The translations under genes and the position numbers were made by a program. A stretch of 64,000 bases of DNA, taken from Bradyrhizobium diazoefficiens. GTDB lineage: Bacteria; Pseudomonadota; Alphaproteobacteria; Rhizobiales; Xanthobacteraceae. The stretch spans positions 1-64,000 of the forward strand of contig NZ_JAFCKW010000021.1 in NCBI RefSeq assembly GCF_018129965.1, in the 5' to 3' direction. Position 1 is the first letter of the stretch. Every line of letters starts with the position of its first letter. A model generated the notes under the pieces. It was not told the DNA's origin, did not search any database, and saw nothing but the letters and a program-made list of their open reading frames with translations. Positions 54,672 through 63,129 of the stretch are shown here, in pieces.

Positions 54672-55964
54672 CTACTCCGCCGCCGTGAGCTGCTGCCCGC
54701 TGAGTCGCACGGATGCCGTCTGTCGTGCGCGGACACGGGCGCGGCGCTTGCGCCACCAGATCACGACGCCGGTGACGGAAAGCGCGGCCACCACAATCCC
54801 CATGATTGAGATCAGGATCCGGCCGAACAGACCGGCGATGCGGCCCGAATGCAGCGGAAACTGCGCCTGCACGAAGATGTCGGCGGCGGTGCCGACCCAG
54901 GGCAGCCGCTCGCCGAGCGGACGGCCGTCCTCGCTGTCATAATAGAGCTGCGCGGGCCCGACGCCGCCGGCGCCGTGATCGTCGCCGGGATCGAAGAAGG
55001 CCGCCGCGTAGACGCCGTGGGCCGGGCCATAGCTGAGCGAACCGACCGGAGTGCTCCACCCGCGCGCCTTGCCGTCGGCCGCTGCCCGCGCAGCGATCTC
55101 GGCGAAACTGACCCTGGGCTCGATGGGATCGTCGAGATCGCGGTATGGCCGTTGCTCATAGGGCGTCGGCGTGTAGTTCGACACCATCTTCATCAGCGGC
55201 GAAAACACTTCGTAATAGAGGTTCAGCGAGAATGCCGTGAAGGCGATGACGAACAGCAGCCCCCAGGTCCACAGGCTGAAGGCGCGGTGGATGTCGAAAT
55301 TGATGCGGTAGGCACTGCCCGAGGTCTTGATACTCCAGGCCGGCGCCCAGCGAGCCCAGAAGCCACGTTCGGGCTGGCGCCCGAGTTCTGGCGCCCGCCC
55401 CGCCCTCGCGCTGCGCCGCGACGGCAGCGTCAGATAGAAGCCGACGAAGCAATCGAGGGTCCAGATGATGGCGATGATGCCGAGCACGCGCGTGCCCCAG
55501 CGATCGCTGCCCCAGAACTCCGGGATCTGCATGGTGTAGTGCAGCTTGTAGAGAAACGAGACGAGATTCTCGCGCGTCACCGGCCACGCCGCGCCCCAAT
55601 AGCGCCGGCCAAGCTCGGCACCCGTGTTGGGATCGAGGAAGACCTGGTTGTAGTCGATCTCAAAGCGCTTGCCGGTCGAAGGGTCAATCCGCGGCATCAC
55701 GAAGAACGACAGCGAATGCCCGTTCTCCGGCGTCATGAAGAGGTAGACGACTCGCGCGCGAGGATCGCGCTGCTCGATCAACCTGGCAAGCTCGATCGAG
55801 GGCATTGCGGGGCCCTTGGTCGAGACCTCGAACAGACGGCTGTTGAGGACGTCGTCGATCTCGTGGTCCCAGGAGATGATCGCACCGGTGATGCCGGAGA
55901 AGAACAGGAAGCCGGCCGTCAAAAGTCCCGCCCAGCGATGCAGCCTGCCGAAGATCGCTCTCAT
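54672..55964 (-). CDS. PepSY-associated membrane protein (PiuB/iron-siderophore type)
   Basis: I place the start at 55964 (MRAIFGRLHRWAGL), with GAGG about nine bases upstream; ATG 55985 is an alternative. The ~430-residue inner-membrane protein has TM helices near residues 9-35, 140-165, 190-215 and 360-385. HRWAGLLTAGFLFFSGITGAIISW and KLHYTMQIPEFW/NFDIHRAFSLWTWGLLFVIAFTAFSLN are PepSY_TM signatures with heme-ligand-like histidines. A PepSY region lies between. Family members are often next to TonB-dependent siderophore receptors and reduce or release iron; no receptor is present here. Function is therefore inferred from family only. Confidence 0.85.
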   Translation of the reverse strand: MRAIFGRLHRWAGLLTAGFLFFSGITGAIISWDHEIDDVLNSRLFEVSTKGPAMPSIELARLIEQRDPRARVVYLFMTPENGHSLSFFVMPRIDPSTGKRFEIDYNQVFLDPNTGAELGRRYWGAAWPVTRENLVSFLYKLHYTMQIPEFWGSDRWGTRVLGIIAIIWTLDCFVGFYLTLPSRRSARAGRAPELGRQPERGFWARWAPAWSIKTSGSAYRINFDIHRAFSLWTWGLLFVIAFTAFSLNLYYEVFSPLMKMVSNYTPTPYEQRPYRDLDDPIEPRVSFAEIAARAAADGKARGWSTPVGSLSYGPAHGVYAAAFFDPGDDHGAGGVGPAQLYYDSEDGRPLGERLPWVGTAADIFVQAQFPLHSGRIAGLFGRILISIMGIVVAALSVTGVVIWWRKRRARVRARQTASVRLSGQQLTAAE

Positions 55965-56432
55965 CGCATAGACCTCATCACGCATGCCTCACTTGGCAGG
56001 ACCGTCCGAATGTGTTCAGGGCGCGCACAGGAAGATCGTCGGAAGTCTGTCACGTCTATCGAGGCCCACGCACGGCCGGCTTTGCCGGCATCGGTTTTGA
56101 TGCCTCGCCCTAACGCAGCCGATTTAGGAGCGCGATAGGCACCGCGTTAGAATCTCTCCAGACATGTCTACAACGCGTGCGGCGAATGCACTCACGCACG
56201 AACACGCCATGCATGATTGGTCGATATCTGGACGTCTTCCAGCCCACAGGCGCGGTCGACGAGAACGATCCGCGGCATCGGTGAAGAACAAATCCTTTAC
56301 CATGCCCTCGCCGCTCGATTGAGCCTGAAGACACCTGGAGGTAGGCTCTGTTGCGAAATATATCAGTCACTTTGCGGAACGCGCTGCAATGCCCTGCGCC
56401 GGCGCGTGGCGGGAATTCAGGGTTTGACATCC
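55965..56432. other. Intergenic region with a 7-bp inverted repeat
   Basis: About 470 bases without a supported gene. CTAACGC (56110-56116) and GCGTTAG (56144-56150) form a perfect inverted repeat with a 27-base interior. The frame upstream of the PilZ-XRE gene (from 56217) is open but shows no conserved sequence and is not taken as coding. Confidence 0.4.
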
Positions 56433-56954
56433 ATGAACGAATTACGCGCTGCGGCCCGGCAATCCACGGATAGAACCGGGATCATTGAGTTTGACGGCGC
56501 CAGAGGGGCCGTCAGCATTCCCTGCACGATCTCGGACGTCTCCGGCACCGGCGCGAGATTGAAGCTCGACTGGTCGCTGTCGTTTCCGAAACAAGCCACG
56601 CTGGTCTTTGCCGACGGCCTGCGAAAGACCTGCCAGGTCGCGTGGCAGAAGCGACGGCTGCTCGGCGTCGCGTTCGCCGATGGCGTTGCGAGCCCCGACG
56701 AGCAGGCCCGCATGATGACCGAGGAAGAGCAGGCTCTGCACCGGCGGCACATCGGCGCGCAGGTCAAGGCTGCACGGGAGGGGCGCGGCTACACCGAGGC
56801 CCAGATTGCGAACCTCATTTCCGTTTCGCCCGAGTTCGTGTCACGCGCCGAGAGCGGCGAGACGAGCATTCCGCTCCACCAGCTCACGCACATTGCCGAT
56901 CTGCTGCTGGTCGACCTCGACAGCCTCGTTGCCGGCCCGGCGTCGATGGGATGA
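56433..56954 (+). CDS. PilZ-like domain fused to XRE helix-turn-helix
   Basis: The start at 56433 (MNELRAAARQSTDR) gives a 173-residue protein. Residues ~12-85 resemble PilZ: IIEFDGARGAVSIPCTISDVSGTGARLKL contains the DxSxxG motif of cyclic-di-GMP binding (DVSGTG), followed by strands ATLVFADGLRKTCQVAWQKRRLLGVAF. The second canonical element, RxxxR, is not clearly present (RQSTDR has one extra residue), so ligand binding is uncertain. Residues ~110-165 form an XRE HTH (IGAQVKAAREGRGYTEAQIANLISVSPEFVSRAESGETSI, LHQLTHIADLL). It is probably a transcription regulator that responds to cyclic-di-GMP or that uses PilZ as a dimer module. Its targets are unknown. Confidence 0.82.
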   Translation: MNELRAAARQSTDRTGIIEFDGARGAVSIPCTISDVSGTGARLKLDWSLSFPKQATLVFADGLRKTCQVAWQKRRLLGVAFADGVASPDEQARMMTEEEQALHRRHIGAQVKAAREGRGYTEAQIANLISVSPEFVSRAESGETSIPLHQLTHIADLLLVDLDSLVAGPASMG

Positions 56955-57002
56955 CCGGAGAGCGATGCTGAGCTGGCGGCGGAGTGAAGCCGCGCGCAAA
57001 GG

Positions 57003-57185
57003 TCAGTGTATCCCGACGAGAAACTGCACCAGACTGGCCCCGCCAATGGGCGCGACAAGCAATAGCACCACGTTCACGCCAAGCAGCCAGATCAGGACCT
57101 TCTGCTCCCGAACCGAGAGCCGGCGCTGTGGCGGGTCAGGCTGCGGATCCTCCGGTGGCCAGGAGCCGGGCAGATCAACGAACAT
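57003..57185 (-). CDS. Small single-pass membrane protein
   Basis: This 60-residue protein has a proline-rich N-terminal half (LPGSWPPEDPQPDPPQRR) followed by one transmembrane helix (VLIWLLGVNVVLLLVAPIGG). A GAGGTG lies ~5 bases before the ATG. Such short Pro-rich/TM proteins are common in Bradyrhizobium. No function can be given. It lies between the PilZ-XRE gene and the amine oxidase gene and is on the same strand as the oxidase. Confidence 0.65.
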   Translation of the reverse strand: MFVDLPGSWPPEDPQPDPPQRRLSVREQKVLIWLLGVNVVLLLVAPIGGASLVQFLVGIH

Positions 57186-57275
57186 TCGCTCACCTCATGG
57201 CTGGGTGTGAACCGGGAGACCGGACCACACTGTCGCCACCGTGGGCATCACGTCAAGCTGGAACCCGGCGATCCC

Positions 57276-59264
57276 CTACCCGCCGTGGCAGCAACTACCA
57301 CCGCCCTTCCCCTCGCCCGCGAGCACGCTGCGGCTGTTGCGGTCCGGCGGGATGTCGCCAGCCGCATTGGCCGCGAAGAACCCGGTCGGCTTGAGCATGA
57401 AGCCGGCATATTCGACCGGCATGATCGGAAAGTCCTCGGGCTTGCAGATGTGGGTGTGGCCGAAGGAGTGCCACACCACGATATCGGCATTCTCGATGTT
57501 GCGATTCTGCGCGGCGTAGCGCGGCAGTCCATCGCCGCCGGCGTGGACGTTGGGATAGTCGCCGCTCGCATACTTCTCGTCCTTGTCGAACGCCGTTACC
57601 CAGACGTGCTTTGTGGCAAAGCCGCCGCGCTTGCGGACATAGCTGCCTTCCTGCGCCAGCATCAGCGGACTGGGATTGACCACGAGCTTGTAGGCTGGCG
57701 CATTGCCGACGGAATTGGTCTCGTTGGGATTGCTGATCTTCCAGAACCGGCCGGTCTCGCCACTGGCGATCGCCGCCGCATCGCGTTCGCGCGCCAGCAC
57801 GCGCGTCGTGGTGTCGAAGGCGTTGCCGTGGGGATTGTCGCGGCCCCAGGGCCGCGGCACGAATTCGTGCTCGGTAACGGTGTTGCCGCCGCCGTCGAGA
57901 TCCATATGCATGCGCACGTTGAAGAAGTGCTGGTGGGTTGGCCCGCCCAGATTGTCGTCGACCATGCCGCCCCATTTGTAGCTCTCGCCTGATGGCACGG
58001 CGGCGGTCTGGATGATGCCGGTGAGCTTGGTCTCGAGCTGGATCGTGCCGTCCTGGTAGAGGTACCAGTAGAAGCCGTAATCGTAATTGCCGACGGTGGC
58101 AAAGAACGAGATCACGAGGCGCCGCGAACGCCGCACCTCGAACAGGCCGTTGCGGAATTCGTAGTGTTTCCAGGCAATTCCGTAGTCTTCCTCATGCATG
58201 CAGATAGCGTTCTGCATGACAAAGGGCTCGCCCTTGGTGTCGGCGGCCGGCACGTCGAAATAATGGATGTTGCCGAGGCAGTCGCAGCCGAGCTCCAGCG
58301 CGTTGGCGAGCATGCCGAGCCCATATTCACCGGCGTCGAACGCCGACTTCCAGAAATGGTTCTCGGTCGGATCGGCGTAGGGCACCACCATCTCGGTGAC
58401 GCTGGCGCGATGGATCAGCGAGCGCTTGCGCTCACCGTCCTGGTAGGCGAGCTGATGCAGCACCAGGCCCTCGCGCGGCGTGAAGCCGACGCGAAAGCTC
58501 CATTTCTGCCACTCGACCTTCCAGCCGTCGACCTTGAAGCTGGCGCCCTCGGGCTGCTCGATGTGCAGCGGCTTGATGTCGGTGCGCGGGTTCTTGACCT
58601 CGTGCGCGCCGTAATTCCGCTTCTTGCGCGGGATCGGCACGATCGGATCTGCGTCCGTGAGGTCAATGACCTTGCCGGCGATCAGGTCGACGACGGCGAC
58701 GACGCCCTCGATCGGGTGCGCATAGCCGTTGTCCTGCAGATGCTCGCGGAAAAAGCTGACGGCGCGGACGATGCGCGCGCCGCGCTCGAAAGCCATGTCG
58801 AAGAAGCCCGAGGAGAACGGATCGACCTGGACCAGTTCGATATCCTTGTCGGTCAGGCCGCGCCGAACCATCGCCGCGCGCCAGCCGGGATCGGCCTTGA
58901 CCACGGCCTCGCACTTGAAGAATTCCTCCAGCATCACCGGCGGCTGCCCGTAGGGGGCCTCGCGGTTGGGGATGATCTTGCGCGCGACGATCTCGTTGCG
59001 GCCGAGGTCGACGATATGCTCGATCGCCTCGCCGGTGGCGATGTCCAGCGTGAGCGCGAACGCACGGCGTTCGATCCCGCCCGCGGCCAGCTCCTGCTTG
59101 GTCGGCTCTTCCAGCCGCACCGTGGGGAAGCGGCAGTCTTCCGGCGAGACCGCCGCCGCACGCACCAGCGTACAGGTGGCCGTGATCTCCTCGGCGGTCA
59201 GCGGATCCAATGGATGCGGCGTCGCGGATTGCGCCTTCGATTTGGCATTGACGGTGTCGAGCAT
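57276..59264 (-). CDS. Copper (TPQ) primary-amine oxidase
   Basis: This 662-residue enzyme oxidises primary amines to aldehydes, releasing ammonia and H2O2. The cofactor Tyr is Tyr394 in VGNYDYGF (converted to topaquinone); the catalytic base is Asp310 in AFDAGEYGLG; copper ligands are His444, His446 (THQHFF) and His603 (FGHTH). The N-terminal domains (about 20-220) have the usual N2/N3 fold. The protein has no signal peptide, so it is probably cytoplasmic, as with Arthrobacter-type enzymes. The C-terminus ends in an unusual Gly/Cys/His run (GGGSCCHGG) that could bind metal. It is downstream of the serine hydrolase on the same strand. Confidence 0.94.
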   Translation of the reverse strand: MLDTVNAKSKAQSATPHPLDPLTAEEITATCTLVRAAAVSPEDCRFPTVRLEEPTKQELAAGGIERRAFALTLDIATGEAIEHIVDLGRNEIVARKIIPNREAPYGQPPVMLEEFFKCEAVVKADPGWRAAMVRRGLTDKDIELVQVDPFSSGFFDMAFERGARIVRAVSFFREHLQDNGYAHPIEGVVAVVDLIAGKVIDLTDADPIVPIPRKKRNYGAHEVKNPRTDIKPLHIEQPEGASFKVDGWKVEWQKWSFRVGFTPREGLVLHQLAYQDGERKRSLIHRASVTEMVVPYADPTENHFWKSAFDAGEYGLGMLANALELGCDCLGNIHYFDVPAADTKGEPFVMQNAICMHEEDYGIAWKHYEFRNGLFEVRRSRRLVISFFATVGNYDYGFYWYLYQDGTIQLETKLTGIIQTAAVPSGESYKWGGMVDDNLGGPTHQHFFNVRMHMDLDGGGNTVTEHEFVPRPWGRDNPHGNAFDTTTRVLARERDAAAIASGETGRFWKISNPNETNSVGNAPAYKLVVNPSPLMLAQEGSYVRKRGGFATKHVWVTAFDKDEKYASGDYPNVHAGGDGLPRYAAQNRNIENADIVVWHSFGHTHICKPEDFPIMPVEYAGFMLKPTGFFAANAAGDIPPDRNSRSVLAGEGKGGGSCCHGG

Positions 59265-59279
59265 GATGATGTCCGGAGT

Positions 59280-60476
59280 TCAGCGCGAAGCGAGATGCGC
59301 GGTGATGGCGCGGAAGGCGGCGAGCCAGCGATGGTCGAGCGGAATGTCCATCGCCTTGGGCTGGGTCGCGAGCTTGACGATGACGGTGTCGGTGGCCGGA
59401 TCGATGTAGAGCCACTGGCCGTGGATGCCGATCGCCGCGAGGTCATTGCGCGACGGGTCGATCGTGTACCATTTGCTGCGGTAGCGGGCGCCCGGGAAGA
59501 TCTCGGCGAGGTCGCCGTCGGTCCAGGCCTGCGGATCGCCGTTCTCGTGGATGTCGTCGATCCACCAGCCCGGCACCACCTGCCGTCCCTCGACCACGCC
59601 GCGATTGCGGATCATCTCGCCGAACCGCAGCAGGTCGCGCGCGGTGACAGAGAGACCGCCGGCAATGCGGCCCATGCCGTGGCTGTCGAGCGTCATGGAG
59701 CCGTCCTCCTCCGCGCCCAGCGGCTGCCAGAGATAGTCGGAGAGGATGCGCGGATAGGGCATGCCGCAGGCGCGTTCATAGACCCAACCGAGAACCTCCG
59801 TATTGGTCGAGACGTAGTGGAAGACCTTGCCATGCGGCTTGCCGGTGCCGCGCAGCGTGGTGAGGTAGCTGCGCTGGTTGCCGGGCTCGACGCCCGGGGG
59901 CGGCACGTCCCAGCCCGAGGAGAAGCGATAACGCGCGACGTCGCCGGCCGGATCCTCGTAATCCTCCTCGAACTGGATCGCGACGGCCATGTCGAGGACG
60001 TTGCGAACGGTGCAGCTGCCGTAGACCGAGCTCTCCAGCTCCGGCACGTAGCGCACCACCCTCGCCTCGGGATCGAGCAGCCCGCGGGCTGCGAGCACGC
60101 CGCCGAGCGTGCCGGCGACCGACTTGCTGATCGAGCAGATCAGGTGCGGCGTGGTCACGCTCATGCCGTCGCCGTACCATTCGTGGACCAGCGTGCCCCG
60201 GTGCATGACGAGGAGCGCGTCGCCGAAAGTCTCGCGCAGCGTCGCCTCGATCGTGGTCGGCTGGCCGGCGGGCGCAGCGAAGCCGAGCTTCTGAAGATCG
60301 TGCGGCGCAGTCGGTATGGGCGTCGGATGCGCCGAGCGGCGGACCTCGGCGGTCGGCAGCACTTCGCGGGTGTGGGTAAAGCCCCAGCGGATCGCGGGAA
60401 AGCTGCGCCAATTGGCGCGGGTCACCTGGGCCTCCGGCGCGGGCGGGCTGCCGCGCATGATCTCGGTCGGTCGCAT
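59280..60476 (-). CDS. Beta-lactamase-fold serine hydrolase (class C / 6-aminohexanoate-dimer-hydrolase type)
   Basis: The start at 60476 (MRPTEIMRGSPPAPEAQ) has GGAGG six bases upstream and gives 398 residues. Catalytic motif SxxK is in ICSISKSVAG, followed by the YxN-like VSTNTEVLGWVYERACG and HGQWLYID near the C-terminus. This family hydrolyses amides, esters or short oligomers such as nylon dimers. It has no signal peptide. With the amine oxidase 15 bases downstream, a route in which an N-acylated amine is hydrolysed and the amine oxidised is plausible, but this is inference. Confidence 0.9.
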   Translation of the reverse strand: MRPTEIMRGSPPAPEAQVTRANWRSFPAIRWGFTHTREVLPTAEVRRSAHPTPIPTAPHDLQKLGFAAPAGQPTTIEATLRETFGDALLVMHRGTLVHEWYGDGMSVTTPHLICSISKSVAGTLGGVLAARGLLDPEARVVRYVPELESSVYGSCTVRNVLDMAVAIQFEEDYEDPAGDVARYRFSSGWDVPPPGVEPGNQRSYLTTLRGTGKPHGKVFHYVSTNTEVLGWVYERACGMPYPRILSDYLWQPLGAEEDGSMTLDSHGMGRIAGGLSVTARDLLRFGEMIRNRGVVEGRQVVPGWWIDDIHENGDPQAWTDGDLAEIFPGARYRSKWYTIDPSRNDLAAIGIHGQWLYIDPATDTVIVKLATQPKAMDIPLDHRWLAAFRAITAHLASR

Positions 60477-60482
60477 CTGGAT

Positions 60483-60487
60483 CCTCC
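60483..60487 (-). promoter_or_regulatory. Shine-Dalgarno deciding the hydrolase start
   Basis: GGAGG on the minus strand is six bases before ATG 60476. The longer frame (to 60587) is Arg/Cys-rich and lacks family sequence. Confidence 0.7.
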
Positions 60488-60607
60488 GCGAAGCACGGTC
60501 CCAACCCCGGTGTCGGGAACGGCAAGGAAGCCTGCACCACGGCGCCCTCCCGGCGTTATCGAGATCCAGCAATATTTTGCTGGACACCGCGTAGGGCCGT
60601 GTCAGTC

Positions 60608-60622
60608 TGGCGTGGTTCTTGC
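60608..60622 (+). promoter_or_regulatory. Possible sigma-54 promoter of the AraC gene
   Basis: TGGCGTGGTTCTTGC matches the -24/-12 element: GG and GC are conserved with exactly ten bases between. It differs from the consensus TGGCACG at two bases. The start would fall about 22 bases before the ATG at 60656. Confidence 0.35.
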
Positions 60623-60655
60623 CTGTGCTGGGCGCTCAGATTCTGACGTGCTGTC

Positions 60656-61645
60656 ATGGCCTTAAGCGCAATTCTTCCGATTCAAGACTCGGCTGTCAGC
60701 CTGTTTCAGGCCGATAGCGCGGATGTCGACGAGCATTGCGCCTCGCTCGGCCGCTGGCGGCTGAGCTACGACCAGATCAGCGCCGGCGCCTTCCGGGGCA
60801 GTTTCACCCAGCTCTCCTTGCCCCGCCTCGAAGTGTTCCGCGAGATCACCAGCCAGCAGGTCCGCCAGTACGGCCAGCTCGGTGACGACAGCTTTGCCAT
60901 CGGCCTGCCCTGGCACGGCGATGGCGAGGTCAATTGCAACGGCGCCGGCGTTGCGGGCGCCCAGGTCATCGCGTGCATCGACGCCGAGGTCGACATGTGC
61001 ACGCCGAAGGCCTTCGAGTTGCGCGGCGTCGTCGCCAGCGCGGCGCTGATCGGTGAAATCGCGGCCAGCCTCGACATCGAACTGCCGCGTGCGGTCTGGC
61101 ATCAGATGCGGGCGATCGAGATGGCCGCAGCGCCGGTTGCCCGGCTGCGCGCTCATCTGGTCGCGGTTCAGGAGACCATCGCGATCAGCCCTGTGCACTT
61201 CAACGACCCGGCCGTCCGACAGGCGCTGGAAGACGCCCTCCTCGTCGAGATCATGCTCATGCTGCCGACGGCACGGCCCAGCGACCACGGTCGCAGCTCG
61301 GCGGCCCGCAGGCGCACCGTCGATCGCGCCCGCGAACTGATGCACGGCAGCGGAGATCGTTCGCTGTCGATTCTGCAGGTCTGCAAAGCGGTCGGCGCGA
61401 GCCCGCGCAAGCTCGGCTATTGCTTTCAGGAGGTCGTGGGTACGAGCCCGATGCATTATTGGCGCGCGATGCGCCTGAACCGGGCGCGTCGCGACCTGAA
61501 GCGCGCCGGCGGCACCGAATGTTCCGTCTACGACGTCGCCGTGCAGCACGGCTTCTGGCATTTCAGCCAGTTCTCGCGCGACTACAAGCGCCACTTCTCC
61601 GAGCTGCCCTCGGAGACATTGCGGCGCGCAAGGCTCCGAGCCTGA
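60656..61645 (+). CDS. AraC-family transcriptional regulator
   Basis: This 329-residue regulator has an N-terminal cupin-like ligand domain (about 20-160; LEVFREITSQQVRQYGQ, FAIGLPWHGDGEVNC) and a C-terminal AraC double HTH (about 225-320; LSILQVCKAVGASPRKLGYCFQEVVGTSPMHYWRAMRLNRARRDL, SVYDVAVQHGFWHFSQFSRDYKRHF). It is divergent from the serine hydrolase/amine oxidase operon (about 180 bases between starts), so it very likely controls it in response to an amine or related ligand, as FeaR does for E. coli amine oxidase. The sigma-54-like element upstream would link it to nitrogen status. Confidence 0.92.
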   Translation: MALSAILPIQDSAVSLFQADSADVDEHCASLGRWRLSYDQISAGAFRGSFTQLSLPRLEVFREITSQQVRQYGQLGDDSFAIGLPWHGDGEVNCNGAGVAGAQVIACIDAEVDMCTPKAFELRGVVASAALIGEIAASLDIELPRAVWHQMRAIEMAAAPVARLRAHLVAVQETIAISPVHFNDPAVRQALEDALLVEIMLMLPTARPSDHGRSSAARRRTVDRARELMHGSGDRSLSILQVCKAVGASPRKLGYCFQEVVGTSPMHYWRAMRLNRARRDLKRAGGTECSVYDVAVQHGFWHFSQFSRDYKRHFSELPSETLRRARLRA

Positions 61646-61660
61646 CGCGCGCCGCTCGCC

Positions 61661-62434
61661 TTACCAGGTCGGCAAATACGTCCCCTTGAAGCGCGTTTCC
61701 AGGAATGCCTTCACCTGGTCGGAGTGATAGGCCTCGATCAGCTGCTTGACCCAGGGCTTGTCCTTGTCTTCCTCGCGGACGGCCAGAATATTCACCCAGG
61801 GTCCGTCAGGATTCTCGCGGGCGATCGCGTCGGTCGCCGGATTGAGGCCGGCCTGCACCGCGTAATTGTTGTTGATCGAGACGACATCGACGTCCTGCAG
61901 CGCGCGCGGGAGCTGGGCGGCGTCAAGCTCGATGAAGCGGAGCTTCTTCGGGTTGTCGGTGATATCGGCGACCGTCGAGGAGACGTTGTTCGCGTCCTTG
62001 AGCTTGATCACGCCGTGCAACGCCAAAATCATCAGGCCGCGCGCGCCGTTGGAGGGATCGTTGGCGATGGCGACGCGAGCGCCTTCGGGCAGATCGGCGA
62101 GCGTCTTGTATTTTTGCGAATAGACACCCTGCGGCGAGCCGATCGTGTTGGCGACCTTGACGATCTTCCAGCCGGTCTTGGCGATCTGGTTCTTCAGGTA
62201 TGGCTCGTGCTGGAACGAATTGGCCTCGATGTCCTTCAGCGCCAGCGCCTGGTTCGGGATCACGTAGTCGGTGAACTCGACCACCTTGATGTCGAGGCCG
62301 CGCTCGGCGCCGACCTTCTTCACGACGTCCATGATCTCGGCATGCGGGCCGGCGGTCACGCCGACACGAATGGTCTCGGCGTGAGTCGTGGTCGCAAGCA
62401 AGACTGCAGCCGCAAGGGTTGCCAGGAAACGCAT
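61661..62434 (-). CDS. metQ: MetQ/NlpA-family substrate-binding protein
   Basis: This 257-residue protein has the signal peptide MRFLATLAAAVLLATTTHA and no lipobox cysteine, so it appears soluble in the periplasm rather than the usual lipoprotein. The mature part has the family marks VGVTAGPHAEIMD, EFTDYVIPNQALALKDIEANSFQHEPYL, GARVAIANDPSNGARGLMILALHGVIKL and INNNYAVQAGLNP. MetQ delivers methionine (or related amino acids) to MetNI. Downstream of metI by 29 bases. It is convergent with the AraC gene. Confidence 0.9.
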   Translation of the reverse strand: MRFLATLAAAVLLATTTHAETIRVGVTAGPHAEIMDVVKKVGAERGLDIKVVEFTDYVIPNQALALKDIEANSFQHEPYLKNQIAKTGWKIVKVANTIGSPQGVYSQKYKTLADLPEGARVAIANDPSNGARGLMILALHGVIKLKDANNVSSTVADITDNPKKLRFIELDAAQLPRALQDVDVVSINNNYAVQAGLNPATDAIARENPDGPWVNILAVREEDKDKPWVKQLIEAYHSDQVKAFLETRFKGTYLPTW

Positions 62435-62463
62435 CGATATCTCCAGTTTCGAATCGAGTTGGT

Positions 62464-63129
62464 TTAGCGGTGCCGCAGCCGCCGGTTGACCCGGCGCGCC
62501 AGATAGTCGCCCGCGCTCTGCACGAGCTGCACCAGCGCGATCAGCACGACCACGACGGCCAGCATCATTTCCGGCATGAAACGCTGGTAGCCGTAGCGGA
62601 TGCCGAGATCGCCAAGGCCGCCGCCGCCGACGGCGCCGACCATCGCGGAATAGCCGAGCAGGCTGACCACCGCGAGCGTCAGGGCCAGAACCAGCCCGGG
62701 CAGCGCCTCGGGGATCAGCACCTTGAGCACGATCTGCATCGGCGAGGCCCCGAACGAGGACGCCGTTTCGATCAGGCCGCCGTCGACCTCACGGATCGCG
62801 GCCTCGACCAGGCGCGCGATGAACGGCGTCGACGCGATGACCAGCGGCACGATCGCCGCGGTCGAGCCGATCGAGGTGCCGGCAATCAGCCGGGTGAACG
62901 GGATGATGGCGACGACCAGGATGATGAAGGGCGTCGAGCGCGTCGCGTTGACGACGATGCCGAGCACGCGATTGACGGCGGGCGCCGAGAACAGCTCGCC
63001 CTTCCGGCTGGTCGCGAGGAAGACACCGAGCGGCAGGCCGAAGCTGGTGCCGAGCAGCGCTGCGATCCCGACCATGTACAGGCTTTCGCCGGTGGCCTGG
63101 ACGATCAGGTTGATGAGTTCAGGCGACAT
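62464..63129 (-). CDS. metI: Methionine ABC transporter permease MetI
   Basis: This 221-residue permease has about five membrane helices and the EAA coupling loop (EVDGGLIETASSFGASPMQIVLKVLIPEA) that docks on MetN. NATRSTPFIILVVAIIPFTRLI and GYSAMVGAVGGGGLGDLGIRYGYQRF are characteristic of MetI. The start overlaps the end of metN by 11 bases. It moves D- or L-methionine across the inner membrane. Confidence 0.94.
   Translation of the reverse strand: MSPELINLIVQATGESLYMVGIAALLGTSFGLPLGVFLATSRKGELFSAPAVNRVLGIVVNATRSTPFIILVVAIIPFTRLIAGTSIGSTAAIVPLVIASTPFIARLVEAAIREVDGGLIETASSFGASPMQIVLKVLIPEALPGLVLALTLAVVSLLGYSAMVGAVGGGGLGDLGIRYGYQRFMPEMMLAVVVVLIALVQLVQSAGDYLARRVNRRLRHR

Noticed and set aside
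58164..60665. Long antisense frame (833 codons) across the amine oxidase and serine hydrolase
   Set aside because: Both strands cannot be real here; the minus-strand proteins have complete catalytic motifs, while this frame is low-complexity Arg/Ala/Asp.
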